From: Heliocidaris tuberculata
Lineage: Eukaryota > Echinodermata > Echinoidea > Camarodonta > Echinometridae
Length of the DNA: 64,000 nt
Direction: 5' to 3'
Assembly: GCA_025618425.1 (NCBI GenBank)
Contig: CM046851.1
Coordinates: 30,361,254 to 30,425,253, forward strand
Part shown: piece after piece, positions 11,356 through 22,811 of the stretch
How the letters are laid out: the number at the start of each line of letters is the position of its first letter
Numbering within the stretch: position 1 is the first letter of the stretch
Translations under genes and position numbers: made by a program
The notes under the pieces: model-generated
The model's input: the letters and a program-made list of their open reading frames with translations, nothing else
The model's database searches: none
What the model was told of the DNA's origin: nothing

Positions 11356-12059
11356 TTAAGTTTTTTCTATCTTGTTCTCTTTCTATCTTTCCTTTTGTTA
11401 TTCTTTGTTTTTATCCTATCGTTTCCTGCATGTTTTTAACATAATGAACATAGACAGAGAAAATGATATAATAGAAACAAAGAATAACATAAGGAAAGAT
11501 AGAAAGAGGAATGATAGAAGGATAAAACCAAGGAAAAACGTAAGGAAAGATAGAAGGCAAAGATAACAGAATTACACAAAGAATGCATAAGGAAAGATAG
11601 AAAGTGAAGAAGATAGAAGGAAAATAACTAAATAATCTGGCGGCCGCCTGATAATTCACTGGTTCTTATTCTGTAATAATTTTCTTTCTCTTTTATCTTT
11701 CTCCCTTTTTTTGAACCCTTTATATATAGAGAGAGGGGGGGGGGGCTGCTCAGTCGTATCCCTAGCTCTCCCTCCTTTTAAGGTACCTTATTTCATCTTT
11801 CGGAATTATGAACCCTATTTCATTTTCGGAAATGGGGTCCAGTTTCCCTCCATTATTCTCTAAAAATGAAAAATAAAAAAAGGTTTTCCATTCTTCGAAT
11901 TTTTCAATGCTTTCTCTTCGATGGAAAATGTGTTCTGTCTATATTTCTTTGCTTTCCATGGCCATGTATCTACATGTCTTCTTCTTCTTTTCCCCTTTTA
12001 TTGGGCATTTTATGCATGATTGCCCAGTCTAGTTTTTTATGTACTGTATTCATGCTTTA

Positions 12060-12345
12060 TCTTTTGCCAGGGACCAGCGCTTCTACAAGCTCTGCTTCTA
12101 AGCTGGTCTCTGTTTTCATTCTCATTTTCTTAAAATTAATCTTACGTAGTCTTGATTGATGTTACTTTTTTTCTCTCTCACAACTCAAACTTTAATGCAC
12201 TTTGTTTTGTTTGTAATAATCGAAAATGTTTCTGCATAAGTGTTGTCAATTATTTTTGTCAATTTCATAATACTTATTGTTATATACTTTGAAAAATGAA
12301 AATGTAATGAAATAAAATTTAAAATCTAACAATCTGAATCTGAAA
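12060..12345 (+). mobile_element. Probable LINE 3' tail
   Basis: Reads from a short decayed coding-like part into an AT-rich tail ending in AAAATGTAATGAAATAAAATTT, a form typical of non-LTR retrotransposon 3' ends. A similar tail occurs at 34150-34270 (GGTTGAATAAATGAAATGGAA). No reverse transcriptase motif is left. The open frame 11866-12159 has no domain. Confidence 0.3.
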
Positions 12346-12459
12346 AGGAGGGGGGGGGAAGCACGATCAAAAAAAGGGGGGGGGCACAATGCATTGTTTT
12401 CTTTCAAGGGGGGGGGGGGGGCACGGGCCGGGATTGCCCCGCCTAGGCCGCCACTGGTT

Positions 12460-12585
12460 TAGTGTATTTTTGTATTTTCATGTATAGAATAATTTGTTAA
12501 ACTGCAGGGCGCCTTTCAATTGAACATGCCTCTAAGCCCTGCAGTATAAAATAGAGAAGACAAAATGAATAAATAATAATGCTTA
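12460..12585 (+). mobile_element. Second probable LINE-type 3' end
   Basis: Contains a stem GCAGGGCGCC...GCCCTGCAGT followed by an AAAT-rich tail (TAAAATAGAGAAGACAAAATGAATAAATAATAATG). Hairpin plus short A-rich tail is the usual shape of CR1/L2-like 3' ends (family knowledge). Not confirmed. Confidence 0.35.
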
Positions 12586-12599
12586 TGTGAACTTCATGC

Positions 12600-13145
12600 A
12601 TTTATATACTCGGCACTTTTGCGCTGTGCTTCTAAATGGGCTATATAAATGCCGGCACTTTTTTCATTCTTTATAGGCTGCGGCCTACATCTACAAAACA
12701 GGAAAATAGGGAACACAACCCATTTTCATAGCTGTAATCACAGCCCTGAGATCCTGTATTTTCTGAGTTTAAAAAAAATCAGGATTCTTAAGTACATTGT
12801 GTAATTAAATTATTGGGAATCCCTGCCAGGGGGAAACTGAATTGTGTAATTCAACCTAATAACGTACACCCCAGACCCCAAGTCCCAACTAACATCATGA
12901 TGCCGAATATTAGGCTTTATTACCCCGATACCTTATGTCATACCACTGAAATATTTTTCAAAGGAAAGTTTGTCCAAATTTTGTGTTGACTTGAACAGTC
13001 TCTTTCCTTCTCATTTAAAAACGTTATATACAAAGAAAACAATGACCAACAAAGGACGTTATACAATGCAAGCAGGCGGTTCATTCAGAGAGATCATAAA
13101 GCTGCTCTGTTCGTTCACGATCGACTGTATACAGTATATTCCGAA
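12600..13145. other. Intergenic stretch, no gene seen
   Basis: Contains a GCTATATAAATGCC motif near 12640 that resembles retroposon tails. Nothing else recognised. Confidence 0.35.
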
Positions 13146-13149
13146 TACG

Positions 13150-13424
13150 TTCATGCATGCATGAAAATGCACCCACACACACACTATGGCAAGCCATCGG
13201 GGTCTACCTACGTCTACTAGTACGCGTACCCAGTAGACGTCACGTAAAACCAAACGATACGTCACGTCTACTCGTTACGTGACGTGTACCCAATTTCGTA
13301 TACTCTGTCGTGACCTTACGTCACGTCACGTCTGTTCAATTACGTGTGCTTTGTTCAATACGTCACGTCTACTTTGAAATGGTCTAATTCAAGGCTTTTT
13401 TTTTTTTTTTTTTTTTTTTTTTTT
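13150..13424 (-). repeat. ACGT-rich dispersed repeat, copy 1
   Basis: From ATGGCAAGCCATCGGGGTCTAC through many degenerate TTACGTGACGT / ACGTCTAC / ACGTGTGCTTTG motifs to a pure T-tract (13396-13424). A homologous copy in the opposite orientation lies at 22762-23165 and ends in a pure A-tract at the corresponding end. A (CA)n tract flanks the other end in both copies. Confidence 0.75.
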
Positions 13425-15867
13425 GATGAGACCGCTTCTATTCTCTACATAACTAGGGGATGTGGGATATGACTATGAGAGTTTGGGAAATCAAATCCCG
13501 ATTATCAGGATTCCCCTCTTTGTTATGAAAATGGATGGCTCTATGATGATCAAGTTCAGGGGTCGCTGAACCGGGGGGGGGGGGGGCTGATCTGGCTAGG
13601 GAGTGCAGGCTTCCCTTCCACACACATACACGCACACACACACACTCCCCTTTGCTTATATTAATAATAACATATTATGCTCTTACTCATGCTCAACCTT
13701 CTGCCCCCACTTTTCAAACGCTCTGTGGCCCGTGAACTAATAATTGTTATGTCTTTCCACGTATACCAACGTCGTTTTCAGGCCTAGCCAACTTGATATT
13801 AGGTGTGCCCTATTTCATGAGCCTTTTTTTCAAGACATGTATACTGCCGTTTGTGGTCTATTATCTTCACTTTTGCATAAACTGAAAATGAGGGAAAGGT
13901 AACCGTTTCCTTTGTTTTCATAATAGAAGATCGGACAGGCAATCATTAAAAAAAGAAGAAAATGAAAAAAGAAAATTACATTTTGTACTTATTTTGTACT
14001 TGCATGATAGCCCTCCTGCCCTCGAGTTTGGGGGCAAAAAACTTTCAAGAAAAACAGAAAAGAAAAATTACACGTAATAATAATTTTCCATTACAACGGT
14101 GTATATATAGGCTTAATAAGCTTATTAGTGCTCTAAAATGCAAACTTTCATCATTTAAAACCAAAATTTTCTCACACGGTCACCATCCTCCCTCGTGTAT
14201 TGATACACACAATGTAGCAGATGCTTGCTTCCATTTATCGGGGGAAGTATTTTTGCCCCCACTCCACGACAATCAAATTTACCATTGCGATCAGTTTTCT
14301 AGTACTCTAAAAGGTGAGGCTTCATCATTCTAACCCCCCCCCCTATTTTTTATTTATTTATTTTTTTTTTACTTCCGGCGCTACGCTCCAGGTGCCCCGG
14401 AAGGGTCCTAGCTTATTTTATTTATTTATTTATTATATTTATTTTTCTTTGGGGGTGGGGCAAACACTCTGAAGGCCCACCTCAAAAGCTTACTACTTGC
14501 TCACAACCCAACCCCTACCCCCGCCCCCCCCCCGAAGAAGCCCATTCCCCTATTTTTTCATACATATATATTTCATGTTATTTTGAAAGTGGAAGATTTA
14601 GAAATTTTATCCCTCCAAAATTGCAAAACGTGAAGCACGCTTATCATCCCTTGTTTTGCGTGGGGACACTCGTTTTTCCATAGGCTCGTTTTTAGGGGGC
14701 TGAAGCCCTCCATGTTTACACACTAGAGATTCGTTTCATTATGCTTATTAATACCGTGGAATTCCAATAAAACTCTGAATCCCCCCTCCATTTAAAAAAA
14801 ATCATGCATTATATTTTCCACTTATAGAAACATCATTTACAGTGTTAACAAACTTGAAATTAGAGCGCCCTTAGAAAGGTTTATTGCAGGACTATATTTC
14901 TGAAAGCATGTCTGTTTCTGGTTTTATATATGTTCATTGTTTTACTTGGTTTCGATAAGGGAATAAATAACACGTAATCACAAGAAAGAAAAAAAAAAAT
15001 CACATTTTGTATGTGCATTGGTACGTCGGTGCAGCCCTGTATTTTCCCCTCTGCCACTTTTTGTATCGTCCTATTAAAATATTCTCTTCGTCTATTGTTT
15101 TCCTTGTTCATTTATTCCCTTGCCGTCTTCTTCTGATTTCTCTTGCTTTGTTCATGTAAGGAAACGGACGTGTGACTCGAACAGTGTGGTCGGGGTAATC
15201 AGAAGGACCCTTTCGATGGACAATCAAAATTGAGCTGGATTAGCGGGGGGGGGGGGGGGGGGAGAATAACTGGATGAAACCTAGAGGAAAAAGTTCAGCA
15301 AAACTCCCGCTATCATGAATGGCCATGCACTGTCAGACATTTTAAATTGCGGCAGATGCGCGGATGCCCGCCAGACGCCCCCACCCCCTCCCTCATTGAG
15401 CGAGGTAGGCCTAGGTTGGAAAGGTATCATACCCAATGCACTCAAGCAGAATAATATGCCACACGTCATCTTAAATGGTTGCTTGTACCCCCCCCCCCAA
15501 AAAAAAAGGGGGGGGGGGTGAATGGAGGAGGGCAGAATTGAATGGATCAGTAGGAGAACCTCAATATTTAAAAAAGTCAGGGGATAAATATCAAGCATGA
15601 TTCCACGTATTACAAGTGACATCTGGATGACATTGTTGGGCTACAACAGTGATAAGACCCCATGGCTTACCCCCCCCCCCCCCGGTTCCGTGGGCCATGT
15701 TATGGAATACACTCCTCCAACACAACTCGCCACTCCTCAAAACTATAAATTTTCAGGGTTGGAGGAGAACCCCCTTCCACATCCACACCTAGGTGTATAT
15801 GCAGTTTCCTACTATCAGTTTTCTTTCCAAACTAGTAAAATAAGTGCATCGTTTACCTCTCTTGGGT
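13425..15867. other. Intergenic stretch rich in homopolymer tracts
   Basis: Contains poly-G/poly-C tracts at 13575, 14333, 14521, 15245, 15488, 15508 and 15670, (TTTA)n near 14345 and 14420, and a GTCGCTGAACCGGGGGG motif. The 123-codon frame at 13962-14333 starts with a hydrophobic run but has no recognisable domain and overlaps AT-rich low-complexity sequence, so I do not call it. Confidence 0.4.
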
Positions 15868-15933
15868 AATAATAATAAATGACATTGTAAAGCGCAATGA
15901 AGTATTCACGGAATACGCTATATAATTGTAACA

Positions 15934-15972
<39 letters not shown>

Positions 15973-15991
15973 CATTATTATTATTATTATT

Positions 15992-16026
<35 letters not shown>

Positions 16027-16080
16027 TATTATTATTATTATTATTATTATAATTATTATTATTATAATTAGTATTATTAT
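15868..16080 (+). repeat. Retroposon tail followed by (TTA)n/(TCA)n microsatellite
   Basis: AAAGCGCAATGAAGTATTC and ACGCTATATAATTG, a retroposon-tail-like sequence, run directly into about 45 trinucleotide units (TTA, then TCA, then TTA). Long N-, D-, I- or M-runs in open frames here are repeat artefacts. Confidence 0.7.
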
Positions 16081-16269
16081 TTCTAAGCTCAAAAATTTCG
16101 TGGGAGGTGAGAGATGAATCTAAGACAAGGACAATTACCCCCGCCGGAAAGTTACCCCCGAGCACAATTAGCCCTCGGTATCACAACGACAGCCTCCCTC
16201 CTCTCCACCCCCCCCCCCCCCTCCCAAGGGGGCTGGGGCACAATACCCCCACATTTTCAAGTAGATTCA

Positions 16270-16400
16270 GCCTATTTTTGTCTGATAAGTGACGGTTTTG
16301 TTCATAAGTACCCTCCCCCTTTCCCCTTCTTATAAATGCCCCTTATCACTTCCAGTGAGCTATGCCCACTTCCTCTTTTAATAATGCCCCCATCCTGCCA
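16270..16400 (-). repeat. Short echo of the CACTTATCAGAAG minisatellite
   Basis: Reverse-complement fragments of the unit seen at 5540-6000: TCTGATAAGTG, TTCATAAGTACCC, CTTATAAATGCCC and CCTTATCACTTCC. Four or five units, degenerate. Confidence 0.5.
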
Positions 16401-16514
16401 CTATGCAATTTTAAAATCCCAGTGCCTTCACTGAACACTGAATTTCAAACTGAAAAGTGAAAATTCAGATACATTTATACATTTTTCTTTCTTACATTGT
16501 TTTAATAATGTTAA

Positions 16515-16640
16515 AGGAATGGGGAAAATTGAAATAACAGACCAATAAAAGTTTGAGTAAAATCTGATAAGAAATGAGAATGTTATTAATTTTTTAAAGT
16601 TGTAATGAATCAAACACAACTTGGCAACCGACTCCGTGAC
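16515..16640 (+). mobile_element. Truncated left arm of family A foldback element
   Basis: TTAA (16511-16514) followed by AGGAATGGGG, then AAAAGTTTGAGTAAAATCTG, ATAAGAAATG and AAAGTTGTAATGAATC in the same order as the left arm at 10774. Truncated before the loop. Confidence 0.5.
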
Positions 16641-17013
16641 GTATCTTGTAAGGGCCCATCCCATTTGCCCTGCAGTACTAAAAAATTATATTTTCTGCTT
16701 TTAGACCGTGGGACGACCCCGTTTTTCTTTCAGTTTCGTTCACTACCTGAAGGGCATTAAACCAATTTAGTCTAAAAAGATGTGTTTTATAATACTAATC
16801 ACATATTTGAATGTTCATTTTTGAAACACTTGCACATTAATTAATAATTAACGAAAAACCAGACAATTAAAATATGACGTCATTAATCAGTCGACATTTT
16901 ACAGCGTAGCTGATTGGATCGTAATCGGCAAAATACGGCATTCAGCCAATCACAAATAAGATAGGTTTGATCGCTGAAACAAAGCATCGATCCACGTACG
17001 TTTACTCATATGC

Positions 17014-17335
17014 ATGCGTCAACATGGAGTGCTGTATGCACGTCGGCTGCTGCATGCTCGGCCCCAGTCAAATCTGACGGCATTTTCCATCAATTCATGG
17101 GTGAAATTCCGACAATGTGCTGAGAGATGGAAACGTCTATCTGGGGTCTATTCAGATAAGGCAGCGGAGATTTGGGCAGCCCTTGATTTAGATGAAAACC
17201 AGAGTCTGAAAAATGACATCAGTTTACGATTTGGCTACTATCGTGCATCGACAATGCTACCAGGCCAGCGCTTATCTATATTACGAGATCGCGAGATTGG
17301 TATAATCAGCTGAGTGAGAGGATTCACGCCGAAAG
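17014..17335 (+). pseudogene. Exon 1 of a broken gene of unknown function
   Basis: Open frame from ATG at 17014 with the coding-like segment SINSWVKFRQCAERWKRL near residue 28. It ends at a canonical donor (AAAG|GTAAGG, 17335/17336) whose phase (one base left over) fits the next exon. An in-frame TGA at 17311-17313 interrupts the exon 22 bases before the donor. I recall multi-copy invertebrate proteins with a similar SW.KF..C..RW segment, of unknown function and probably spread by mobile elements. This is memory, not a search. Confidence 0.4.
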
Positions 17336-17693
17336 GTAAGGCAGCAGCAAGCTTCTACTTCTTCCCAAACTAGTCGAGATGAAGAAGGTAGCGACTTGGA
17401 TGGTTAGGTATTGTCAGCTTAACATAAAATTCATCTTGATTTAGATTCATTTTACTCGTCCAGGTGCTGAGTGAGTGAGTTTTGAATGATGAGAAATTTG
17501 TGCAAACAATGCTCTGCTAATATATGTCTGCACTAGTCTCCAGCTGGTAAATATCGTGATTGTGTTCTGCCCAAGTAAAACTAAGAGTGAAAATTTCAAA
17601 TATTCTGTATTTTAGGGATGATAAGGTGGTGTTTGTACTGCTGTATAAAATAACAGACTCAAACTGGAAACCTAGTAGTAACATGAGTAAGAG

Positions 17694-18231
17694 ACTAACC
17701 CAGATGTTGTGTGCTTGGACAGGTTGGTGATCGGGACAGGTCATTTTTAAACAGTATACTTTCACAGCATATTCTGAGATTATGTGAACTGAAAATATTC
17801 ACAGAGTTTAATGTTAATTGATGCACATTTTTCGTAAAATCAGACGACAGAATTGACAGGTTATTTTTTGTTAAGTGTCAAGACACACAACTGCCCCCCC
17901 CCCCACCCCATACATAAGGGTTAAGTTTGTGTCAAAGGATGATAGAGAAGGATCAACATTTTTTGTATTGCCAGAAATGAAATATTTCAGTACGGGGATT
18001 GGGGGGCCGGGGGGGGGGGGGGCAGTTGTGTGTCTTGACATTCAACAAAAAATAACCTGTCAATTCTGTCATCTGATTTTACGAAAAATATGCATCAATT
18101 AACATTAAACTCGATGAATATTTGCAATTCACATAATCTCAAAATATGCTGTGAAAGTTGTTTTATTATACTGTTTAAAAATTACCTGTCCGGATAACCA
18201 ACCTGTCCGAGCGCACAACATCTGGGTTTAC
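17694..18231. mobile_element. Foldback element in the intron of the broken gene
   Basis: Two arms of about 200 bp are inverted copies: AACCCAGATGTTGTGTGCTT at the left (17697) pairs with the right end near 18229, and the arms meet at GTCAAGACACACAACTGCCCC (17876) and its complement (18018-18042). The loop is about 110 bp and is bounded by poly-C and poly-G. Non-coding. Confidence 0.85.
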
Positions 18232-18501
18232 AATCATTGACATGACCGATAATGCTTGTGTTTTCATTTGAAAGATATAATTCATGTAATTCGATATTGC
18301 GTAAACTAAAGAAAAAAGAAAATAAAGCAGTTGAAGGACACATCTAAGTTGTTTCAGAAATTCTAACTTGAATGAGATGTAAGTCTACAGCAAAAACGTG
18401 GTGTACATATTGACACTATTTTTTTTTTTTTTTTTGGGGGGGGGGGTGGTAGATTTCAGGTCATGTGACTTTATGTTTTTGTTTTTGCGATATAAATGTA
18501 G

Positions 18502-18731
18502 GTGACCAGCAAGATGACACAGGAGAACCACCATCAAAGCGTCTCCTTCGATCACAGGCGCCGGAGTTCTCCCGGAAGGATCAACCTCAGATCTTCCCGC
18601 GGGAATGCTGCATATGCCACTCAAACCGATGGTACCGGGAGAAGCTTTCAGGCAAGAGGAAGAAAGAGAGTCTTGTCGCTTGTCAGACTCTGGAAGCCAG
18701 CAGTTTGTTAGAGTAAGCAGCAAAGATGACA
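18502..18731 (+). pseudogene. Exon 2 of the broken gene
   Basis: Starts after ATGTAG and ends at a GACAG|GTAATT donor. The frame contains PPSKRLLRSQ, then ECCICHSNRWYREKL and KESLVACQTLEASSLLE. The CCICH cysteines with the later HYHASC of exon 3 look like a split zinc-binding site (inference). An in-frame TAA at 18714-18716 breaks the reading just before AAKMTG. The exon phases on both sides are consistent with exon 1 and exon 3, which argues for a once functional gene with later stop mutations. Confidence 0.5.
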
Positions 18732-19209
18732 GGTAATTTTTCTTTGACAAACTTTTCAAATTATTAAAACTTTACAAGTGGTTCCCATACAACATACAGG
18801 AAGTTTCCATTCCTTTTAGTTGTTAGATTGCTTCATCTTTTTGTGTACTTACTGGAATTAATAATTACATTACATGTTACTTATAATTATTATCATGATT
18901 GTTTTTGTCATTATTGATGGTATTATTTATAATGATAATAATGATACTGCTTTGTTTTCAGCGACCAACATTCCACCTTTTGTGCTGTTTTGTTTTGATT
19001 TTACTACCATTATATAGTCCATACTCCATAGAGAATTTTTATTAAGCTTTGACTGTTTTTACATTTGATTTTTAATGATTAGTATGTTTAGAATGAACAA
19101 TTTGGAAATTGGAATTAGATTAATCTTGTTATTTAACTTATAATATATGTAATGTATTTTCTCTTTTGTTTCCTGTCTTCTTCTTTCAATCTTTCCCCTC
19201 AAATTGTAG

Positions 19210-19514
19210 GTAATCAAGCATTGCTCCTCCAGATCCAGAGAAGGGACTTGGTTGCATCTGAGGCTCACTACCATGCAAGTTGCTACAGGGCAGCCACCAG
19301 GATGTTTAGCAAGCAAACAAGAGAGGAAGAGATCCCAGGCGAAGCTGCTTATCAAAGTAGTTATGAAGTATTTTGTAGAGATGTAATTAATGGTAGGGTC
19401 ATTGAACATAAAATTTTTTCCAGAATGACTACATTAACAGAGATGTTTATTAAGTATGTAAAGAAAGTTCAGGGATTAGATGCTTTGCTTTTTTTTTTCA
19501 AGTTATACATGTAA
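19210..19514 (+). pseudogene. Exon 3 of the broken gene
   Basis: Follows AAATTGTAG and continues in phase: GNQALLLQIQRRDLVASEAH, YHASCYRAATRMF, AYQSSYEVFCRDVINGRV and TLTEMFIKYVKKVQGLDA. This is the best conserved part. The ASEAHYHASCYR segment matches my recollection of a widespread multi-copy metazoan family of unknown function. The frame ends in a T-tract (about 19488) and TAA at 19512. A GTATGT donor at 19454 could end the exon earlier. No later exon was identified before the right terminus of the element. Confidence 0.55.
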
Positions 19515-21325
19515 AATATCAGTCATATAGATCTTGAATATCTAAGTTAAATTGTTCATGATCCATTTGCGAAAACCACAAACTGCTTTGGCAATAATGT
19601 TAATAAGTAAGTAAATAAAATGGGGGGAAAAAAGAGAGAAAGGATATTGATGTTCCGAGCCTGTTCAGTTAGTCACAGACGGACATTTGACAAATTTTGA
19701 AAGTTTGAAGGCCTGTAGAAAATAAGTATTTCATTGAAGAAAGTTATTGTATGTTTCATTGTGAAGGGCATCACTGAAGGAGTTGAAATTTGAAAAGATT
19801 TGGTTGCCATGGTCACCTACTAAAATTATAATCCATAAAATATTCAATATCACGGACAGACAAAATGCCTACTCTTTGCTGATCAGGCTCTTCACTCAAT
19901 GATATGAGTTTTTTAAATCATTAATATTTAATTTTATTTCCACATGTGCCTATTCTGAAATGTGATATAGAAGATATTATGAGAACATTTTCTCGATATT
20001 GAAACTTAAACCAATTTTCAGCGTGTTTATGAACATGAAATCATTATACATGATCTTTTGGTTCATATTTACTATGTTTTTATAACACTACACGGTTATG
20101 TGGAATGCAATAAATACATTATATCATGAATGGATGGCTCTTATTTATTTCTAGCGATGCAGTCGTTTTAGGTGTGGAGAATGAACAAATGTTTGTTTCA
20201 AGAAAATGTTATCCAGCACAAATGTGTTTTTGAAAATGTATGTTTGATTGTTGTGGGTGCATGTGAGCATGTGTGGAAGTGTCTTAAAATGCCAAGGACA
20301 GGGTCAACCCTTGAAAATTCTACTTGTGAGAAAGGAAAGAATAAGGTGCTTTGTGGTGTGTTTGTGTTTGGAGGGGGTATACCTACTGGGAGATAAAAGA
20401 AATTGAGAACAGTGGTTATATAAACTTCCTTTAAACTTTCAAATCTATTCTCAGCTATTAAGCACATGTGCATATACTCAAACAGGCACATACATGTACA
20501 TACATTACCCCCCCCCAAAAAAAAAATAAATAAATAAATAAAAAACAGATAAATAAATAAAATAAAAATAAATAAATATTTAAAAAAATAAAAAAATAAA
20601 AAAATAAATAAATAAATAAAATAAAAATAAATAAATATTTAAAAAAATAAAAAAATAAAAAAATAAATAAATAAATAAAAAAAATTTTAAAAAATAAATA
20701 AAATAAAATGAATAAATAAATAAATAAATAAAAAATAAAAAAAATAAACAGACTGGGCCTACCATAAAAACAAAAAGGGGGAAAAAGAAACGAGCTTAAT
20801 TTTTTTTCAAACATTTTTAATACCTTCCTTATTCTCGTTATTCTCATTACATTATAGTTAAATAAACTCCTTAAGTTATCTATCGATACATCATCAAGTC
20901 ACGGCACTGGTAATGTGATATGCATAATTATTTTGTTTGGTCTAGTGATAAACTGGGATAATTTTGGCGAAACCCATCTTATCACATCTTTCCGATCAGT
21001 GCGCCGCTCTTAAAATGGCAACACTACAGTGTGCGTATAGCTTCACCCGTGAATGAAACGTGCATCAGTGTGTGCGTCACACAGAGTTTAGCGATCAACG
21101 GTGTGTGTTCCTCGAAAGGGCTGCCATTTTGTTCCGATTACTACAGCGTTTCAAGAGCCGTAAAGTACCGTGTTTATTCACAGATTTCTCGTTTGTTTGA
21201 CAGTTTTCGTCAAATGAACATCAAGATTTCCATTTGTTGTATTTTTAAGGTAATTTTGATATGTTAATTATGTAGTGCCCCGCACCACGTGAACGAAAGT
21301 GAAAACCTACGCCGCTTTCGGGCCC
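19515..21325. other. Right part of the transposon candidate, no exon identified
   Basis: Contains the (AAAT)n tract and AT-rich sequence. The frame 21031-21267 lies in a more GC-rich segment next to the right terminus and could be promoter or exon, but shows no domain. Confidence 0.35.
20515..20752. repeat. (AAAT)n / A-rich low-complexity tract
   Basis: About 240 bp of AAAT and AAAAAAT units, including an internal near-exact tandem duplication of about 60 bp (20555-20614 and 20615-20674). All long F/Y/L-rich minus-strand frames here are artefacts. Confidence 0.85.
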
Positions 21326-21399
21326 TCGTCCCACGGTCTATTTTATTTATATCAGCTAAATACCAGGGTGAAATTCCCCTTTCATGTAACTATTTATTA

Positions 21400-22345
21400 G
21401 ACTGCTTCATTGAGAAAATGATCTCTCTTAATTTATAATAGGCATACAATTGTTTGCGTGTGTTCTTGTTCCATCCCAGCAACAGTCACACCCCCCCCCC
21501 CGCCCCCTCCCTATATAGCGTACGAACATTCAGTCTTTAAAAAAATAATTGTTTTAATGAATACATTGAATTTATCAACAGTCTTTTCACTAACGCCTTT
21601 CCGACTAGAATATTCATTAGGCCTGTGTGACATTGACAGCCGATACCCCCCCCCCCCCCCCCGGCCTTATTATAGGCTCTATGACGAAATTTAGTGGAAT
21701 CTAGCTCTGCCTCCACATGGATTACAAATCTTCTATGATTTTTCAAAGTTCAAGTATATAATGCCAAGGAGTGTAACAACCGATGAAGAAGATTTTTTTC
21801 TTTAATTGTTAAGAAAACAAACCGTTTGTTTTATCATTTACTCATCATTATTTTACACTACATTTTCTTCTTCTTCTTCTCCTTCTTCTTCTTCTTCTTC
21901 TTCTTCTTTTTTCTTTTGGGGGGGGGGGGGAGGGGGTTCACAGTTTTTCGCCGGGGAGGGGGGAGGAGGACGAGGATGTCTCGTTACATTTATTATAGCA
22001 GATAACTCCTTGGTTATAGCATGGGAATGTATTAATGTAACTAGGATTCCCTGGTTAATCCTTGGGTAAACAGGCGGCCTTCCAGTGGTCATGACAACGA
22101 GTCCACAGAGGTCATGACCCTTAATTGCACAACAGATGGAGAGATAAGAGCGTGAATAGTGTCCATGCAGTAGAAGTTTGTATACTTTGTATGCAGCTAT
22201 ATAGTAAACATGAGCTGTACATGTGGGGAGTTCTCCTAATCTAAATCATCAACTTGTTTCTCTTTCCTCCGCTCATTACATGGTATTTATGAATAAACTT
22301 TATACATTAATTTTATTATGACAAATTTTTATGATGACAATAAAA
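21400..22345. other. Intergenic stretch with poly-C/poly-G and (CTT)n tracts
   Basis: (CTT)n at about 21866-21910 is followed by a G-tract. Further poly-C tracts lie near 21490 and 21647. No gene. Confidence 0.5.
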
Positions 22346-22355
22346 CAATATTATT

Positions 22356-22429
<74 letters not shown>

Positions 22430-22493
22430 TAATAATAATAATTATAATGATGATGATAATTATGATAGTAACAATCATAATAATAAAATAAAA

Positions 22494-22534
<41 letters not shown>

Positions 22535-22535
22535 A
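22346..22535. repeat. (AAT)n and (GTA)n microsatellites
   Basis: About 30 AAT units with sporadic changes (22346-22450), then twelve GTA units (22498-22535). Confidence 0.9.
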
Positions 22536-22760
22536 AATGACAATAATAAACCAACTCCGCACGGTTTATACTTTACTTTGATTTTTGTTAGTTTGCTAAA
22601 AAGAGTGTAGGCCTACTACTACTACTACGTCTCTAAAAAATTATAGGACGACTTAATAATCAGCCACCAACAGAAATATATTAAACACCCTGAGCCCCTG
22701 CCAAGCCCTATACTTCCCTTATTGAACAATATTATTAACGTGCATGGTTTGCTTTATTGA

Positions 22761-22761
<1 letters not shown>

Positions 22762-22811
<50 letters not shown>

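Larger units (their letters stand above)
8797..11845. mobile_element. Large composite foldback element with minisatellite ends
   Basis: Outer arms 9140-9400 and 11590-11845 are inverted copies: both contain GAACCAGTGAATTATC next to GGCGGCCGCC, then a poly-A/G block, a poly-C tract and the TTCCGAA repeat. An inner inverted pair covers 10480-10560 and 11384-11465 (ATAACAAAAGGAAAGATAGA and its complement). A third inverted pair, 10590-10640 with 10700-10745, carries GATGGAAGGAAAACAAC. Tandem-repeat outer domains with inner inverted domains resemble the TU foldback transposons described from sea urchins (recollection, not checked). No transposase frame is seen. Confidence 0.55.
16704..21338. mobile_element. 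Candidate DNA transposon, about 4.6 kb, TA duplication
   Basis: The left end GACCGTGGGACGA (16704-16716) and right end TCGTCCCACGGTC (21326-21338) are exact inverted repeats, each bordered by TA on the outside. A second inverted motif, TTTCGTTCAC, follows inside each end (left about 16735, right about 21288-21297). Between them lies the broken multi-exon gene at 17014-19514, plus a foldback insertion (17694-18231) and an A-rich tract. Superfamily not assigned: TA duplication suggests Tc1/mariner-like or another TA-targeting group, but the protein does not look like a Tc1/mariner transposase. The inverted termini could be coincidental with the gene. Confidence 0.5.

Noticed and set aside
13962..14333. 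123-codon frame with a signal-peptide-like N-terminus
   Set aside because: No splice context, no recognisable domain, and AT-rich composition. It could be real, but nothing beyond length supports it.
20458..20847. 129-codon minus-strand hydrophobic frame
   Set aside because: Created by the (AAAT)n tract; membrane-like only because TTT, TTA and ATT codons dominate.
22329..22562. Isoleucine- and tyrosine-rich open frames
   Set aside because: They are translations of the AAT/GTA microsatellites in several frames.
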